Shown: positions 28,202 through 38,747 of the stretch, in pieces
Layout of the letters: each line of letters begins with the position of its first letter
How positions within the stretch are numbered: position 1 is the first letter of the stretch
Assembly (NCBI RefSeq): GCF_000373805.1
Contig: NZ_KB892470.1
Span: forward strand, 45,835 to 109,834
Reading direction: 5' to 3'
DNA: 64,000 nucleotides
Source: Corynebacterium pilosum DSM 20521 = CIP 103422
GTDB taxonomy: Bacteria; Actinomycetota; Actinomycetes; Mycobacteriales; Mycobacteriaceae
Notes under the pieces: generated by a model
Told to the model about the DNA's origin: nothing
Database searches by the model: none
The model's input: only the letters and a program-made list of their open reading frames with translations
Made by a program: the position numbers and the translations under genes

Positions 28202-29617
28202 GTGCCAAATCAGCGCAAGAAAATCGCGATCATCGGTGGCGGTCCTGCCGGTTATGAAGCAGCATTGACCGCGACCCAGTACGACGCAGAGATCACCATC
28301 ATTGAGACCCAAGGCCTTGGTGGTTCGGGAGTGCTTAAGGACGTAGTGCCGTCGAAAAGCTTCATCTCTGGCGCAAATATCAAGACTGACCTGCGCCGCG
28401 CCGACGATATGGGCCTCAACCACAATTTGGGCCGGGCGCACCTATCACTGACCGCGCTGAATAACCGTGTGCTAGCGATGGCTTCCGAACAGTCGCGCGA
28501 TATCCACAACCAGATCAAGCGCGCTGGCGTGGAGATCATCGACGGCTATGGCAGCTTTGACGACGATCAATCCGGCCACACCACCCACTCCGTGCGGATC
28601 AAGCATTCCTCTGGTGAAGAGGAGGTGCGCCAGTTCGACATGGTGCTGCTGTGTACCGGCGCCTCCCCGCGTGAGCTGGATGGCGCGAAGCCGGACGGCC
28701 GCCGCATCCTGACCTGGCAGCAGGTCTACGATGTGATCGAGATGCCAGAGCACGTCGTGGTCGTCGGTTCGGGTGTGACTGGTGCCGAATTCGTCTCCGC
28801 TTTCGCCGAGCTTGGCGTGAAGGTGACCATGGTTGCTTCGCGCGACCGCATCCTGCCTCACGACGATGCCGACGCCGCCGACGTGCTGGAAAACGTGCTG
28901 GCAGCCCGCGGTGTCACCCTGGAAAAGCACGCCCGTGTCGAAGCGGTGACGAACACTGGTGACGGAGTCATCGTTAAGACCACCGATGGCCGTGAGATCA
29001 CCGGCTCCCACTGCATCATGTCCATCGGCTCCATTCCGAATACCGCGGACCTCAACCTAGAGGCAGCGGGCGTGGAAGCGGAAAACTCCGGCCACATCAA
29101 GGTCGACCGTGTGTCGCGCACTAATATTTCCGGCATCTACGCCGCTGGCGACTGCTCTAACCTGCACCCCCTGGCATCCGTGGCTGCGATGCAGGGGCGC
29201 GTGGCCATCTACCACGCACTCGGCGAGGGCGTGACCCCGATCCGCCTGAAGACCGTGGGCAACGCCGTGTTCACCCGCCCAGAGATCGCCGCCGTCGGCG
29301 TGACGGAGCAGCAGATTCGCAACGGTGAGGTGGACGCGGACATCGTCAAGATGGACCTGGCAACCAACCCGCGCGCCCGCATGCGCTCCCTGAGCAACGG
29401 CTTCGTGAAGATCTTCGCCCGGAAGGGCTCCGGCCAGATTGTCGGTGGCGTGATCGTGGCGCCAACCGCCTCCGAGCTGATCCTCTCACTCACCATCGCC
29501 GTGGCCAATAACCTCACCGCGGTGCAGCTGGCAGACTCCATGGCCGTCTACCCATCCCTGTCCGGCTCCATCACCGAGGCCGCCCGTCGCCTCGTCAGCA
29601 AGGACGACTTGGATTAG
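28202..29617 (+). CDS. lpdA: NAD(P)H-quinone dehydrogenase, LpdA-type flavoprotein
   Basis: 471 residues from GTG 28202 (GAGGAG at 28185-28190); GTG 28166 would add twelve residues. The fold is that of pyridine nucleotide-disulfide reductases: FAD motif IAIIGGGPAGYEAAL, NAD(P) motif VVVVGSGVTGAEFVSA, GIYAAGDC and the dimerisation domain. At the place where lipoamide dehydrogenases have CxxxxC, this protein reads GLGGSGVLKDVVPSKSF, without either cysteine. It therefore cannot be a disulfide reductase and fits the actinobacterial quinone reductase group typified by M. tuberculosis LpdA (Rv3303c). Ends eight bases before the convergent prpR stop. Confidence 0.9.
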   Translation: MPNQRKKIAIIGGGPAGYEAALTATQYDAEITIIETQGLGGSGVLKDVVPSKSFISGANIKTDLRRADDMGLNHNLGRAHLSLTALNNRVLAMASEQSRDIHNQIKRAGVEIIDGYGSFDDDQSGHTTHSVRIKHSSGEEEVRQFDMVLLCTGASPRELDGAKPDGRRILTWQQVYDVIEMPEHVVVVGSGVTGAEFVSAFAELGVKVTMVASRDRILPHDDADAADVLENVLAARGVTLEKHARVEAVTNTGDGVIVKTTDGREITGSHCIMSIGSIPNTADLNLEAAGVEAENSGHIKVDRVSRTNISGIYAAGDCSNLHPLASVAAMQGRVAIYHALGEGVTPIRLKTVGNAVFTRPEIAAVGVTEQQIRNGEVDADIVKMDLATNPRARMRSLSNGFVKIFARKGSGQIVGGVIVAPTASELILSLTIAVANNLTAVQLADSMAVYPSLSGSITEAARRLVSKDDLD

Positions 29618-29624
29618 AGCTGGG

Positions 29625-30944
29625 CTAGTCGTTGACGGTGCGATAGGCCAACTCCGTCGTGGAGTTCAGGTCCACCGCCACTGGCCGGCCCTCATAAGGG
29701 AAAGCGCGCTGTGCACAATTATCGCGCACGCACGCGGCGCACCCCGGGCCGATCGGGACCGCGGCGGTGGGGGAGAGATTCAACTGGTCGGCATAGACCA
29801 GCCGGTGCGCCTGATCCAGATCACACCCCAGGCCCACGGCGAACTCCTTTGCCGGGGTCCCAAAAGGTTGGACCGGGCCCTGCACCATCTTCGCGATCCA
29901 CAAGTAGCTGCGCCCATCCGGCATGCTAGCCACCTGGCGCGTCACACGATTCGGGGTCTCAAAAGCGCGGTGCACCACCCACAACGGGCACGAACCGCCA
30001 CTGCGCGAAAAGTGGAAAGAACCCGACGATTGCCGCTTCGAAATATTGCCAGCACGGTCAGTCCGGATGAAGAAGAACGGCACAGAACGCGACCCCGGCC
30101 GCTGCAGGGTCGATAGCCGCTGGCAAGTGGACTCAAAACTGGTGCCAAAATGGGCGCCCAGCAGATCGATGTCATAACGCGTCTCCTCCGCACGCGCCAA
30201 GAACTTGCCATAGGGCATGGTCACCGCCGCCGCGTAGTACTGCGCCAGGCCAAGGCGCGCCACCTTCCTCGCGGCTTCAGCAGGTAAGTCTGCGACCAGC
30301 TCGTCGATAACCGTGCCCTGATCCAGCAATCCGTACTGCAACGCCAGCTGAAAACACAGCTGGGCCTCAGTGATGCCGCCGCGCAGGTGAAGCTCGCGGG
30401 TTTCGGGGTGGAAGGCGCGGCGGGGGCGTTGATCGTGCTGGTTGAAGCGCACGGTCACTCCGTGATTATTGTCCAGAGCGGTGGCCAGCCGGGTGAGGCG
30501 CATTTGGCGGACGCCGGCCCAATCGGCAAGCTTCTCGGCGGCCAGGTCCAGCTCATTGAAGTAGTTGTTGGCGTCGTAGAAGAAGTCGCGGACCAGCTGG
30601 TAGGGGTTGGGTTCGGTGCGTGACGACGAGAGGTCGGGAATGGAGTTGGCGATATCGGGGAAGCGGGCGGCGAAATCGGCGAGCTCATCGGTGGGGATAC
30701 CGGGCAGAACCTCTGCCAGCTCGTTGATCGTGCGCAGGTCATGCTCGCTAGAAAAATAGCTGGCCTGCACGTCGAAAGACTCGGTGAGCTGGAGCAATAC
30801 CGTAACGGTGAGTGGGCGCTGATCGTTTTCCAGCTGGTTGAGGTAGCTGGTGGAGATGCCCAACTGGTTGGCCATCTCCACTTGGGTGAGTTCGTGGTGG
30901 CGCCTTAGCGTGCGGATCCGTGCCCCCGCGTAGTGCTTGCTCAA
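29625..30944 (-). CDS. prpR: ScfR-family regulator of propionate catabolism (PrpR/RamB type)
   Basis: 439 residues from a TTG start with GGAGG nine bases upstream. An N-terminal XRE helix-turn-helix ([22 protein letters not shown]) is followed by an IrrE-like domain (about 150-260) and the short-chain fatty acyl regulator C-terminal domain with [16 protein letters not shown] and the cysteine cluster [19 protein letters not shown]. Relatives in mycobacteria bind acyl-CoA, and conserved cysteines in the family have been reported to hold an Fe-S cluster. It is divergent from prpDBC, which PrpR activates in C. glutamicum. Confidence 0.88.
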   Translation of the reverse strand: MSKHYAGARIRTLRRHHELTQVEMANQLGISTSYLNQLENDQRPLTVTVLLQLTESFDVQASYFSSEHDLRTINELAEVLPGIPTDELADFAARFPDIANSIPDLSSSRTEPNPYQLVRDFFYDANNYFNELDLAAEKLADWAGVRQMRLTRLATALDNNHGVTVRFNQHDQRPRRAFHPETRELHLRGGITEAQLCFQLALQYGLLDQGTVIDELVADLPAEAARKVARLGLAQYYAAAVTMPYGKFLARAEETRYDIDLLGAHFGTSFESTCQRLSTLQRPGSRSVPFFFIRTDRAGNISKRQSSGSFHFSRSGGSCPLWVVHRAFETPNRVTRQVASMPDGRSYLWIAKMVQGPVQPFGTPAKEFAVGLGCDLDQAHRLVYADQLNLSPTAAVPIGPGCAACVRDNCAQRAFPYEGRPVAVDLNSTTELAYRTVND

Positions 30945-30981
30945 CGTCCTTGCCCTCCTCGATCTTCGCGTGACCAGCAGA

Positions 30982-31010
30982 TTTCACAAGTTACACAAAT
31001 TTTACAAAGT
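30982..31010. promoter_or_regulatory. AT-rich direct repeats in the prpR-prpD promoter region
   Basis: Three imperfect ten-base units follow each other: TTCACAAGT (30983-30991), TTACACAAAT (30991-31000) and TTTACAAAGT (31001-31010). Read on the reverse strand the last is ACTTTGTAAA, close to the ACTTTGCAAA core known for RamB-type regulators. They lie 67-95 bases before prpD. PrpR binding is inferred. Confidence 0.45.
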
Positions 31011-31076
31011 CATGCCACACAAATATACACACTTCACCGTGACCTGGCACACATTCTGGGGCGTAGAGTGACGAGC

Positions 31077-32588
31077 ATGATCAACCACGAAGTTCGCACT
31101 CACAAGTCCGCAGAAGATTTCCCCATCGAAGAGCACCTCGCCTACAAAGTAGCCAAGGTTGCCGCCGACCCGGTCGAGGTGCCCGCTGACACCGTCGACA
31201 TGATCATCAACCGCATCATCGACAACGCGGCCGTCGCCGTCGCCTCCGTCCCGCGCCGCCCCGTTTCCACCGCGCGCACCATGGCCGAAGCACACCCCGT
31301 CACCGAAGGCGGCGCGAAGGTCTTCGGCGTTGACGGCACCTACTCCGCTGAGTGGGCCGCTTTCGCCAACGGCACCGCGGTGCGTGAGCTGGACTTCCAC
31401 GACACCTTCCTCGCTGCCGACTACTCCCACCCGGGCGACAACATCCCGCCGATCCTGGCCGTGGCACAGCACAAGGGCCTCGACGGCAAGGCCCTGATCC
31501 GCGGCATCGCCACCGGCTACGAAATCCAGGTGAACCTGGTCAAGGGGATCTGCCTGCACGAATGGAAGATCGACCACGTGGCGCACCTCGGCCCATCGGC
31601 TGCGGCGGGCATCGGCACCATGCTGGACCTGGACGTGGACACCATCTACCAGGCCGTGGGCCAGGCGCTACACACCACCACCGCAACCCGCCAGTCCCGC
31701 AAGGGCCTGATCTCCTCCTGGAAGGCCTCCGCCCCCGCATTCGCAGGCAAGATGGCCATCGAAGCCGTCGACCGTGCCATGCGCGGCGAAGGCGCACCCG
31801 CCCCGATCTGGGAAGGCGAAGACGGCTTCATCGCCTGGATGCTGCACTCCCCAGAGCGCACCTACACCGTCCCACTTCCAGGCGACGGTGAGGAAAAGCG
31901 CGCCATCTTAGAGACCTACACCAAGGAACACTCCGCCGAATACCAGGCGCAGGCACCGATTGACCTGGCGCGCCGCATGAAGCAGACCCTCGAAGACAAG
32001 GGCCTGAACACCGCCGACATCGAATCCATCGTGCTGCACACCTCCCACCACACCCACTACGTGATCGGTACCGGTGCGAACGACCCGCAGAAGATGGACC
32101 CGAAGGCATCGCGCGAAACCCTGGACCACTCCATCATGTACATGTTCGCCGTGGCACTGGAGGACGGCACCTGGCACCACGTGGATTCCTACACCCCAGA
32201 GCGCGCCGGCCGCCCAGAAACCGTGGAGCTGTGGCACAAGGTCTCCACTGTGGAAGACGAAGAGTGGACCCGCCGCTACCACTCCCACGACCCGAACGAG
32301 AAGGCCTTCGGCGCACGCGCGGTGATCACCTTTAAAGACGGCACCGTGGTTGAAGACGAGATGGCCGTGGCAGACGCCCACCCATTCGGCGCCCGTCCCT
32401 TTGCCCGCGAGCAGTACATCAACAAGTTCCGCACCCTGGCCAAGGGCCTGGTCGCAGAGGAAGAGCAGGAGCGATTCTTCGCCGCCGTGCAGGACCTGGA
32501 GAACCTCACTGACCTGGGCGAGCTCAACATCGTCGTCACCCCAGAGACCCTCGAGGCAGCACCGGAGATCCCAGGAGGCATCTTTTAA
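31077..32588 (+). CDS. prpD: 2-methylcitrate dehydratase
   Basis: 503 residues from ATG 31077 ([16 protein letters not shown]). PrpD dehydrates 2-methylcitrate in the methylcitrate cycle. MmgE/PrpD features include [63 protein letters not shown] and the long C-terminal helical domain. The coding sequence ends TTTTAATG, overlapping the prpB start by one base. A TAGAGT -10-like box (31064-31069) ends seven bases before the ATG and no ribosome binding site is seen, so the transcript is probably leaderless. Confidence 0.96.
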   Translation: MINHEVRTHKSAEDFPIEEHLAYKVAKVAADPVEVPADTVDMIINRIIDNAAVAVASVPRRPVSTARTMAEAHPVTEGGAKVFGVDGTYSAEWAAFANGTAVRELDFHDTFLAADYSHPGDNIPPILAVAQHKGLDGKALIRGIATGYEIQVNLVKGICLHEWKIDHVAHLGPSAAAGIGTMLDLDVDTIYQAVGQALHTTTATRQSRKGLISSWKASAPAFAGKMAIEAVDRAMRGEGAPAPIWEGEDGFIAWMLHSPERTYTVPLPGDGEEKRAILETYTKEHSAEYQAQAPIDLARRMKQTLEDKGLNTADIESIVLHTSHHTHYVIGTGANDPQKMDPKASRETLDHSIMYMFAVALEDGTWHHVDSYTPERAGRPETVELWHKVSTVEDEEWTRRYHSHDPNEKAFGARAVITFKDGTVVEDEMAVADAHPFGARPFAREQYINKFRTLAKGLVAEEEQERFFAAVQDLENLTDLGELNIVVTPETLEAAPEIPGGIF

Positions 32589-33511
32589 TGTTCAGCTCTG
32601 AAACAACCGCAACCGATCGTCGTAAAGCACTGCGCGAATCGCTGAACTCAAGCGAAATCACCACACTCCCCGGCGCCTTCAACCCGCTGACCGCGCGCCT
32701 GATCGAAGACATCGGCGGCTTCAACGGCGTCTACGTCTCCGGCGCAGTGCTGGCCAATGACCTGGGGCTTCCCGATATCGGCCTGACCACCCTGACCGAA
32801 GTCGCCGGACGCTCCCGCCAGATCGCGCGCGCCACCAACCTGCCCGTGCTTGTCGACGCCGACACCGGCTTCGGCGAACCCATGAGCGCTGCCCGCACCA
32901 TCTCCGAATTCGAAGACGCAGGCATCGCCGGCTTCCACCTCGAAGACCAAGTCAACCCCAAGCGCTGCGGGCACCTCGACGGCAAGGAAGTCGTGCCACA
33001 AGACCTGATGGTGCGCCGCATCACCGCCGCAGTCAACGAGCGCCGCGACGAGAACTTCGTCATCTGCGCCCGCACCGACGCCGCCGGCATCGAAGGCATC
33101 GACAACGCCATCGAACGCGCCAAAGCCTACGCCGACGCCGGCGCAGACCTCATCTTCACCGAAGCCCTGTACACACCGGCGGACTTCGAGAAATTCCGCG
33201 CCGCGGTCGACGTCCCGCTGCTGGCCAACATGACCGAATTCGGCAAAACCGAACTGCTCAGCGCCCAAACCCTCGAAGACATCGGCTACAACGCTGTGAT
33301 CTGGCCCGTCTCCACCCTGCGCGTGGCCATGGGCGCCACCGAAGAATTCCTCCGCGACGTGGCCGCCACCGGAACCAACGCCAACTGGCTCGACCGCATG
33401 CAGCACCGCTCCCGCCTCTACGAACTGGTGAAATACGAAGACTATAACGCCTTCGACCAGCAAGTTTTCACCTACTCGCTAGACACCTACAAGCCCACCT
33501 TCGATAACTAA
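32588..33511 (+). CDS. prpB: 2-methylisocitrate lyase
   Basis: 307 residues. PrpB splits 2-methylisocitrate to pyruvate and succinate. It belongs to the PEP mutase/isocitrate lyase superfamily: LPVLVDADTGFGEPMSAARTI, the metal-binding EDQVNPKRCGHLDGKEVV with the KRCGH catalytic motif, and ARTDAAGIEGIDNAIERA. Its ATG overlaps the prpD stop (TAATG), so it is coupled to prpD; prpC starts 18 bases later. Confidence 0.97.
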   Translation: MFSSETTATDRRKALRESLNSSEITTLPGAFNPLTARLIEDIGGFNGVYVSGAVLANDLGLPDIGLTTLTEVAGRSRQIARATNLPVLVDADTGFGEPMSAARTISEFEDAGIAGFHLEDQVNPKRCGHLDGKEVVPQDLMVRRITAAVNERRDENFVICARTDAAGIEGIDNAIERAKAYADAGADLIFTEALYTPADFEKFRAAVDVPLLANMTEFGKTELLSAQTLEDIGYNAVIWPVSTLRVAMGATEEFLRDVAATGTNANWLDRMQHRSRLYELVKYEDYNAFDQQVFTYSLDTYKPTFDN

Positions 33512-33529
33512 ACCCCCAAAGGAAGCATC

Positions 33530-34678
33530 ATGACTGAGCAAGACATCCGCAAAGGCCTCGTCGGCGTCGTCGCAGACTACACCGCAGTGTCCAAGGTCAA
33601 CCCAGAGACCAACTCGCTGCTCTACCGCGGCTACCCAGTACAAGAACTCGCCGAACACTGCACCTTCGAAGAAGTCGCCTACCTGCTATGGAGGGGCGAA
33701 CTGCCCAACGAAGAGCAGATGCAGGAATTCCGCGAAGTGTGCTGGAACAACCGCGAACTGGACCAGGGCACCATCGACATGATCATGTCCATGCCCACCG
33801 ACTGCCACCCCATGGACGTCCTGCGCGGCGCCGTCGCCTACCTTGGCACCCAGGACCCAGAGCACTTCACCAAGGACACCGACCACATCAAGCGCATCGC
33901 CCGCTCCCTGCTGGCTAAGCTGCCGACGATCGTCGCCCTGGACATTCGCCGCCGCCGTGGCGAAGGCTACATCAAGCCAGACCCAGCCCGCTCCTACACC
34001 GAAAACTTCCTCTGGATGGTCTTCGGCGACGGCCCCGACTCCCCAGTGAACAAGCCGGGCGACGTCGAGTGCTTCGAAAAGTCCATGATCCTCTACGCGG
34101 AGCACTCCTTCAACGCCTCCACCTTCACCGCCCGCGTGATCACCTCCACCCAGTCCGACCCATGGTCCGCCATCACCGGCGCCATCGGCGCTCTCAAGGG
34201 CCCACTGCACGGCGGTGCCAACGAGGCCGTCATGCACAACATGATCGAAGTCGGCGACCCAGCCAAGGCCGAGCAGTGGTGCAAGGACAAACTGGCCAAC
34301 AAGGACCTGGTCATGGGCTTCGGCCACCGCGTGTACAAGAAGGGTGACTCGCGCGTGCCGACGATGGAAGCCGCCTTCAAGAAGCTCGCCAGCGAGCACG
34401 AGGGCTCCGAAAAGTGGGTGGAGATGTACGACATCATGGCCGAGACCATGTACGAAAACACCTCCATCAACATCCGCCCCAACCTGGACTTCCCAGCAGG
34501 GCCGTCTTACTACATCATGGGCTTCGACATCCCGTTCTTCACCCCGCTGTTCGTGATGAGCCGCATCACCGGTTGGGCTGCCCACATCATCGAGCAGTAC
34601 GAGAACAACTCCCTGATCCGCCCACTGTCCGCGTACAACGGACCAGATGAGCGCCACCACCCGAAGGCTAAGCAGTAG
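33530..34678 (+). CDS. prpC: 2-methylcitrate synthase
   Basis: 382 residues. Citrate synthase family enzyme joining propionyl-CoA and oxaloacetate. Catalytic elements are AEHSFNASTFTARVITSTQSD (first His), GALKGPLHGGANEAVM, VMGFGHRVYKKGDSRVP (second His) and NLDFPAGPSYYIMGF (Asp). The short length and its place after prpDB show it to be methylcitrate rather than citrate synthase. It has a GGAAG ribosome binding site and is followed by a strong terminator, ending the prpDBC operon. Confidence 0.96.
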   Translation: MTEQDIRKGLVGVVADYTAVSKVNPETNSLLYRGYPVQELAEHCTFEEVAYLLWRGELPNEEQMQEFREVCWNNRELDQGTIDMIMSMPTDCHPMDVLRGAVAYLGTQDPEHFTKDTDHIKRIARSLLAKLPTIVALDIRRRRGEGYIKPDPARSYTENFLWMVFGDGPDSPVNKPGDVECFEKSMILYAEHSFNASTFTARVITSTQSDPWSAITGAIGALKGPLHGGANEAVMHNMIEVGDPAKAEQWCKDKLANKDLVMGFGHRVYKKGDSRVPTMEAAFKKLASEHEGSEKWVEMYDIMAETMYENTSINIRPNLDFPAGPSYYIMGFDIPFFTPLFVMSRITGWAAHIIEQYENNSLIRPLSAYNGPDERHHPKAKQ

Positions 34679-34685
34679 AGTTAGC

Positions 34686-34734
34686 AAAAACCCGCGGCCA
34701 CACACTCAGCGATAGTGTACGGCCGCGGGTTTTT
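34686..34734 (+). terminator. Terminator of the prpDBC operon
   Basis: Inverted repeat AAAACCCGCGGCC (34687-34699) / GGCCGCGGGTTTT (34721-34733), 13 perfect pairs with a 21-base loop, starting eight bases after the prpC stop and ending in a T run. The next 170 bases up to purL hold no gene; a TGGAACAGG nonamer occurs twice there, without obvious meaning. Confidence 0.9.
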
Positions 34735-34908
34735 GGGGTGTTGTGCCCGCCTACACCGCAAACTGCTGGAACAGGAATGTTGGAACAGGGACGTTTTGCT
34801 GCCCCGGACGGCCAAAACCGCCCTAATCCAACAGTTCAGCTTCGACAGTTTGGAAAGAGGGTGACCAAACGTGCAGTAGGGCTTCTGACCAGCTAGTACA
34901 CGAACCTC

Positions 34909-37900
34909 TTAGCGACCTTCCCCGCGCACCCAGTTCACCGCGTTTTCGAAGATCGCCTGCTCGCCGATGCCCGGGATATTGCGCATCAGCCCATCGCGGA
35001 AGCGCTCCGGGTGGCCCATCTTGCCCAGGATGCGGCCGTCGGCAGAGATGATGCCCTCGATCGCGTAGGAGGAACCGTTCGGGTTGTCGGGCGCCACCAT
35101 CGTCGGCTCGCCAGACTCATCCACGTACTGGAGAGCCACCTGGCCAGCATCGAACAGGGCGCGGGCATCGTCCTCACTGACCACGAAGCGGCCCTCACCG
35201 TGCGACACCGGCATCAGGTGCTGCTGACCAGGCTCAAAGCTGGACAGCCACGGCGAAGCGACAGAGGTGACCCGCGTCGTCGAGATACGGGAGACGTGGC
35301 GCAGCTGACGGTTGTGGGTCAGGGTCGGGGAGTCCGCGGACAGCTTCGCCGGATCGCCGTACGGCAGGAACCCGGACTTGACCAGCGCCTGGAACCCATT
35401 ACAGATACCCAGCACCAGGCCCTCGCGCGCCACGAACGCCTTCACCGCTTCCGCCACCTCTGGGGAGCGCAGGAAGGCGGCGATGAACTTGGCAGACCCG
35501 TCCGGCTCATCACCCAGCGAGAACCCACCGGAGAAGGCGAGGATCTGCGCATCGTCCAGCTTCGCGATGAACGCGGCGGTGTCGTCGGCAAGCATCTGCG
35601 GGGTGAGGTTGCGGATCAGGTGGAACTCGGTGGTCGCGCCCGCGGCCTCAAAAGCCTCGGCCATGTCATATTCGGAGTTTGTGCCCGGGAATACCGGCAA
35701 TAAAACATGAACTTCGCTCGCTGCAGAAGATCGCTTTTCGACGACCGACCCTGCCTTGAGCTCGGTCGCGAAGGAGGGGAGTGGCTCGGCCGCATCGTCG
35801 GTGTTGAAGTCCTCGTTCAGCGGGAAGACGTCGCGGTACTCGGACTCCAGCGCCTCCAGAGCCTGGGCCAGTGTGAAGTTTTCGGAACCGAAGGTGAACT
35901 CGCCAGCGGTGTTCGTGGTGCCGATCTTCGTACCAGGCGCCTGCGTGCCAGGCTCAACTGCCATGAGTACAGAGCCGATCGCTGGATCGGTAACCGAACC
36001 GTCCAGTTCCACACCCAACTCATTGCCCACAGCCATGTTGACCAGGGCGTGGCCCAGACCGGCCTCGGTGACAACGGACGCCGCAGCAACATCAGCACCA
36101 ACCACGGCGGCGAAGTTTTCCACCAGCTGCTGGTAGTTCGGCTCGCCGGACTTCAGCGGGGTGTGCTCCACAAGGTAGATGTCGTGCTCGCCGGCGGGGA
36201 TGGCTGCGGGGCGCACATTGCCAGAATCCATCACTCCCACGGCGAAAGTCACCAGGGTCGGCGGAACGTGCAGGTCATCCCCGTAGGTGCCACTCATGGA
36301 GTCCTTGCCACCAATAGCCGCGACCTGGAAAGCGTCCTGCGCCTCCAGCAGACCCAGCAGCGCCTGGGTGACTTCGCCCCACAGTTCCGGATCCTGGTCC
36401 AGGCGCTGGAAGTACTCCTGCACACTCAGCCACGCATCGGCCGGGTTCGCGCCCACAGCAGCCATGCGAGCGAGTGCTTCCACCACGGAATAGGCACCCA
36501 TCAGGTACGGGGAATCGTCGGCAAGCGAAGGCGAAAAACCGTACGCCATGACCGACGCGGTAGAGGTGCCGCCGGGCACAGGCAGGGTCTGTACGGACGC
36601 GATTTCGTCGGTCTTCTGCGTGCGTCCGCCATAAGGCATCAGCACGGTGGAGCGGCCGACGGTGGCGTCGAACTGCTCGATCATGCCCTCCTGCGAGCCG
36701 TAGCGACGCAGCGCATCAAGCACGGTGGAGGGGCGCGGGGCGGGTGTCGACGAAGCGGCGACCAGCTTGACGGACTGGGAACGGTCGGCGCCGTTGGTGT
36801 CGATGAACTCGCGTGACATGTCCAGCACAACCTCATCGCCCATGAACATGCGCAGGCGGCCGGTGTCGGTGATCTCCGCCAGCTGCACGGCCTCGAGGTT
36901 TTCCTCGGCGGCAGCCTTAATGAAGGCCTCAGCATCCTCGTGCTTCACGACGACCGCCATGCGCTCCTGGGATTCCGAGATCGCGATCTCGCGGGCGTTC
37001 AACCCGGCGTACTTCAGTGGCACGCGGTCCAAGTGGATATCGATCGAATCCGCCAACTCGCCGACCGCCACCGACACGCCACCGGCGCCGAAGTCATTAC
37101 AGCGCACAATGGACTGCGCGACCTCAGGGCGGCGGAACAGTCGCTGGATCTTGCGCTCGTTGACCGGGTTGCCCTTCTGCACCTCGGCGCCGGAACGTGC
37201 CACGGAGTCCTCGTCGTGCGCCTTGGAAGAGCCGGTCGCGCCGCCCACGCCATCGCGGCCGGTGCGGCCACCAAGGATGATCACCACGTCGCCTGCCTCA
37301 GGCTCCAGCCGCTTCACGTTCTCTACCGGGGCGGCCGCAACGACCGCGCCTAGCTCCATGCGCTTGGCCACATAGCCCGGGTGATTAAATTCGCGCACAC
37401 CCGTGGTGGCCAGGCCGATCTGGTTGCCGTACGACGAATAACCTTCCGCCGCGCGGGTCGAAATATCAGCCTGGGGCAGTTTGCCCGGCAGGGTCTCAGC
37501 GCGCGGAGTATTGATGTCGCCGGAACCGGACAGGCGCATCGCCTGGTATACCCACGAACGGCCAGACAGGGGATCGCGGATCGCGCCACCCAAGCAGGTG
37601 GATGCGCCGCCGAAAGGCTCGATCTCGGTGGGGTGGTTGTGGGTTTCGTTCTTGAACATCAGCAGGTACTGGCCGTCGGCGTTATCCACGTCGACATAGA
37701 CCGAGCACGCGTTGATCTCCTCGGAGACCTCCTGGTCATCCATCACGCCAGTGCGGCGCAGCTCGCGGCCCATGATGGTGCCCATGTCCATCAGGCTGCG
37801 TGGCTTGTGGGTGCGGTCGTTGGCCTCGCGCAGCTCATTGTAGCGGGCCAAGGCGCGGGTGAGCTGCTCGCCGAAACGGGGCTCGGCCACCTCAATTGAG

Positions 37901-38595
37901 GTCAGCTCAGTGTTGAACGTGGTGTGGCGGCAGTGATCCGACCAGTACGTATCCAGGGTGGACAGTTCCACCTGGGTGGGGGTGCGGCCCTCGGCTTGGA
38001 AGTACTGTTGGACCACCTTGAGATCGGCAAGGTTCATCGCCATGCCATTGTCGGCCAGCAAAGCGGTCAGGCCCTCGTCGTCAAGCGATAAGAAGTCCGG
38101 GTACGTGCGCAGCGGTTCAATCTCGCCCATTTCAGGCTCGTGCAGGACGGACATGTCCTTCTCGCCCGATTCGACGGGGTTGATCAGGAAATCGCGGATT
38201 GGGGAGAGGTCCGTGGCGCCTTCAAAGACGTAGAGCACGGCCGAATAGATCGAGGCGGTGGTGGCGGGCTCGAGGAGGCGTAGGGCTTGCTCGGCGGCGT
38301 CGGCGCGCTGATCGTACTGGCCGGGCAGGGGCTGCACGGCGAGGGAAGCGTGGCGCTCGTCGGAAAGAAGGTCCTCTAATTGAGCGTCAGTCAAGATCTC
38401 GTCGACACGCTCATCAGCAACGACGGAGTGGCGCAGGGCCTCAAGATCGGCCTGGGTAGCGCCGAACACGTCGTACACGTTGATCACGGCGACGGAATCC
38501 AGCTGGACCCCCTCGAGATTGTTCAGGCTCGCGCGAACCGCGGCCTCTTCATTGCGGAAATCCGGCGAGCGGCGAACTACCAAACGAGCGTCCAT
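34909..38595 (-). CDS. purL: Single-chain phosphoribosylformylglycinamidine synthase (large PurL with glutaminase domain)
   Basis: 1228 residues from ATG 38595 (GAAGG ribosome binding site). It makes FGAM from FGAR, ATP and glutamine. In order: a PurS-like N-terminal region, the linker TPTQVELSTLDTYWSDHCRHTTF, two AIR-synthase-like halves (FKNETHNHPTEIEPFGGAST, AIGGKDSMSGTY), and a class I glutamine amidotransferase domain with Cys at about 1065 (GICNGFQAL) and His/Glu at about 1195/1197 (GHPER). C. glutamicum has separate purS, purQ and a short purL. This chain looks like the clostridial/bifidobacterial single-chain type, suggesting gene replacement or a second copy. Confidence 0.95.
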   Translation of the reverse strand: MDARLVVRRSPDFRNEEAAVRASLNNLEGVQLDSVAVINVYDVFGATQADLEALRHSVVADERVDEILTDAQLEDLLSDERHASLAVQPLPGQYDQRADAAEQALRLLEPATTASIYSAVLYVFEGATDLSPIRDFLINPVESGEKDMSVLHEPEMGEIEPLRTYPDFLSLDDEGLTALLADNGMAMNLADLKVVQQYFQAEGRTPTQVELSTLDTYWSDHCRHTTFNTELTSIEVAEPRFGEQLTRALARYNELREANDRTHKPRSLMDMGTIMGRELRRTGVMDDQEVSEEINACSVYVDVDNADGQYLLMFKNETHNHPTEIEPFGGASTCLGGAIRDPLSGRSWVYQAMRLSGSGDINTPRAETLPGKLPQADISTRAAEGYSSYGNQIGLATTGVREFNHPGYVAKRMELGAVVAAAPVENVKRLEPEAGDVVIILGGRTGRDGVGGATGSSKAHDEDSVARSGAEVQKGNPVNERKIQRLFRRPEVAQSIVRCNDFGAGGVSVAVGELADSIDIHLDRVPLKYAGLNAREIAISESQERMAVVVKHEDAEAFIKAAAEENLEAVQLAEITDTGRLRMFMGDEVVLDMSREFIDTNGADRSQSVKLVAASSTPAPRPSTVLDALRRYGSQEGMIEQFDATVGRSTVLMPYGGRTQKTDEIASVQTLPVPGGTSTASVMAYGFSPSLADDSPYLMGAYSVVEALARMAAVGANPADAWLSVQEYFQRLDQDPELWGEVTQALLGLLEAQDAFQVAAIGGKDSMSGTYGDDLHVPPTLVTFAVGVMDSGNVRPAAIPAGEHDIYLVEHTPLKSGEPNYQQLVENFAAVVGADVAAASVVTEAGLGHALVNMAVGNELGVELDGSVTDPAIGSVLMAVEPGTQAPGTKIGTTNTAGEFTFGSENFTLAQALEALESEYRDVFPLNEDFNTDDAAEPLPSFATELKAGSVVEKRSSAASEVHVLLPVFPGTNSEYDMAEAFEAAGATTEFHLIRNLTPQMLADDTAAFIAKLDDAQILAFSGGFSLGDEPDGSAKFIAAFLRSPEVAEAVKAFVAREGLVLGICNGFQALVKSGFLPYGDPAKLSADSPTLTHNRQLRHVSRISTTRVTSVASPWLSSFEPGQQHLMPVSHGEGRFVVSEDDARALFDAGQVALQYVDESGEPTMVAPDNPNGSSYAIEGIISADGRILGKMGHPERFRDGLMRNIPGIGEQAIFENAVNWVRGEGR

Positions 38596-38747
38596 GCCTT
38601 CGATGTGCCTTTCAGTCAAAGAGACAACTGTGTCAGCACAACAGTTTAGGCCATGGGTGCCGTTATTCCTCATAAATGCGGTTTTCTCCTGCGCTAGCGG
38701 CGCCGAAAATGAGAGGTGGGACGCATTTGCGCATAAAAGTTATTTAA

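Noticed and set aside
34735..34908. Repeated TGGAACAGG in the gap between the prpC terminator and purL
   Set aside because: Two short copies in non-coding sequence with no symmetry or phasing; likely chance.
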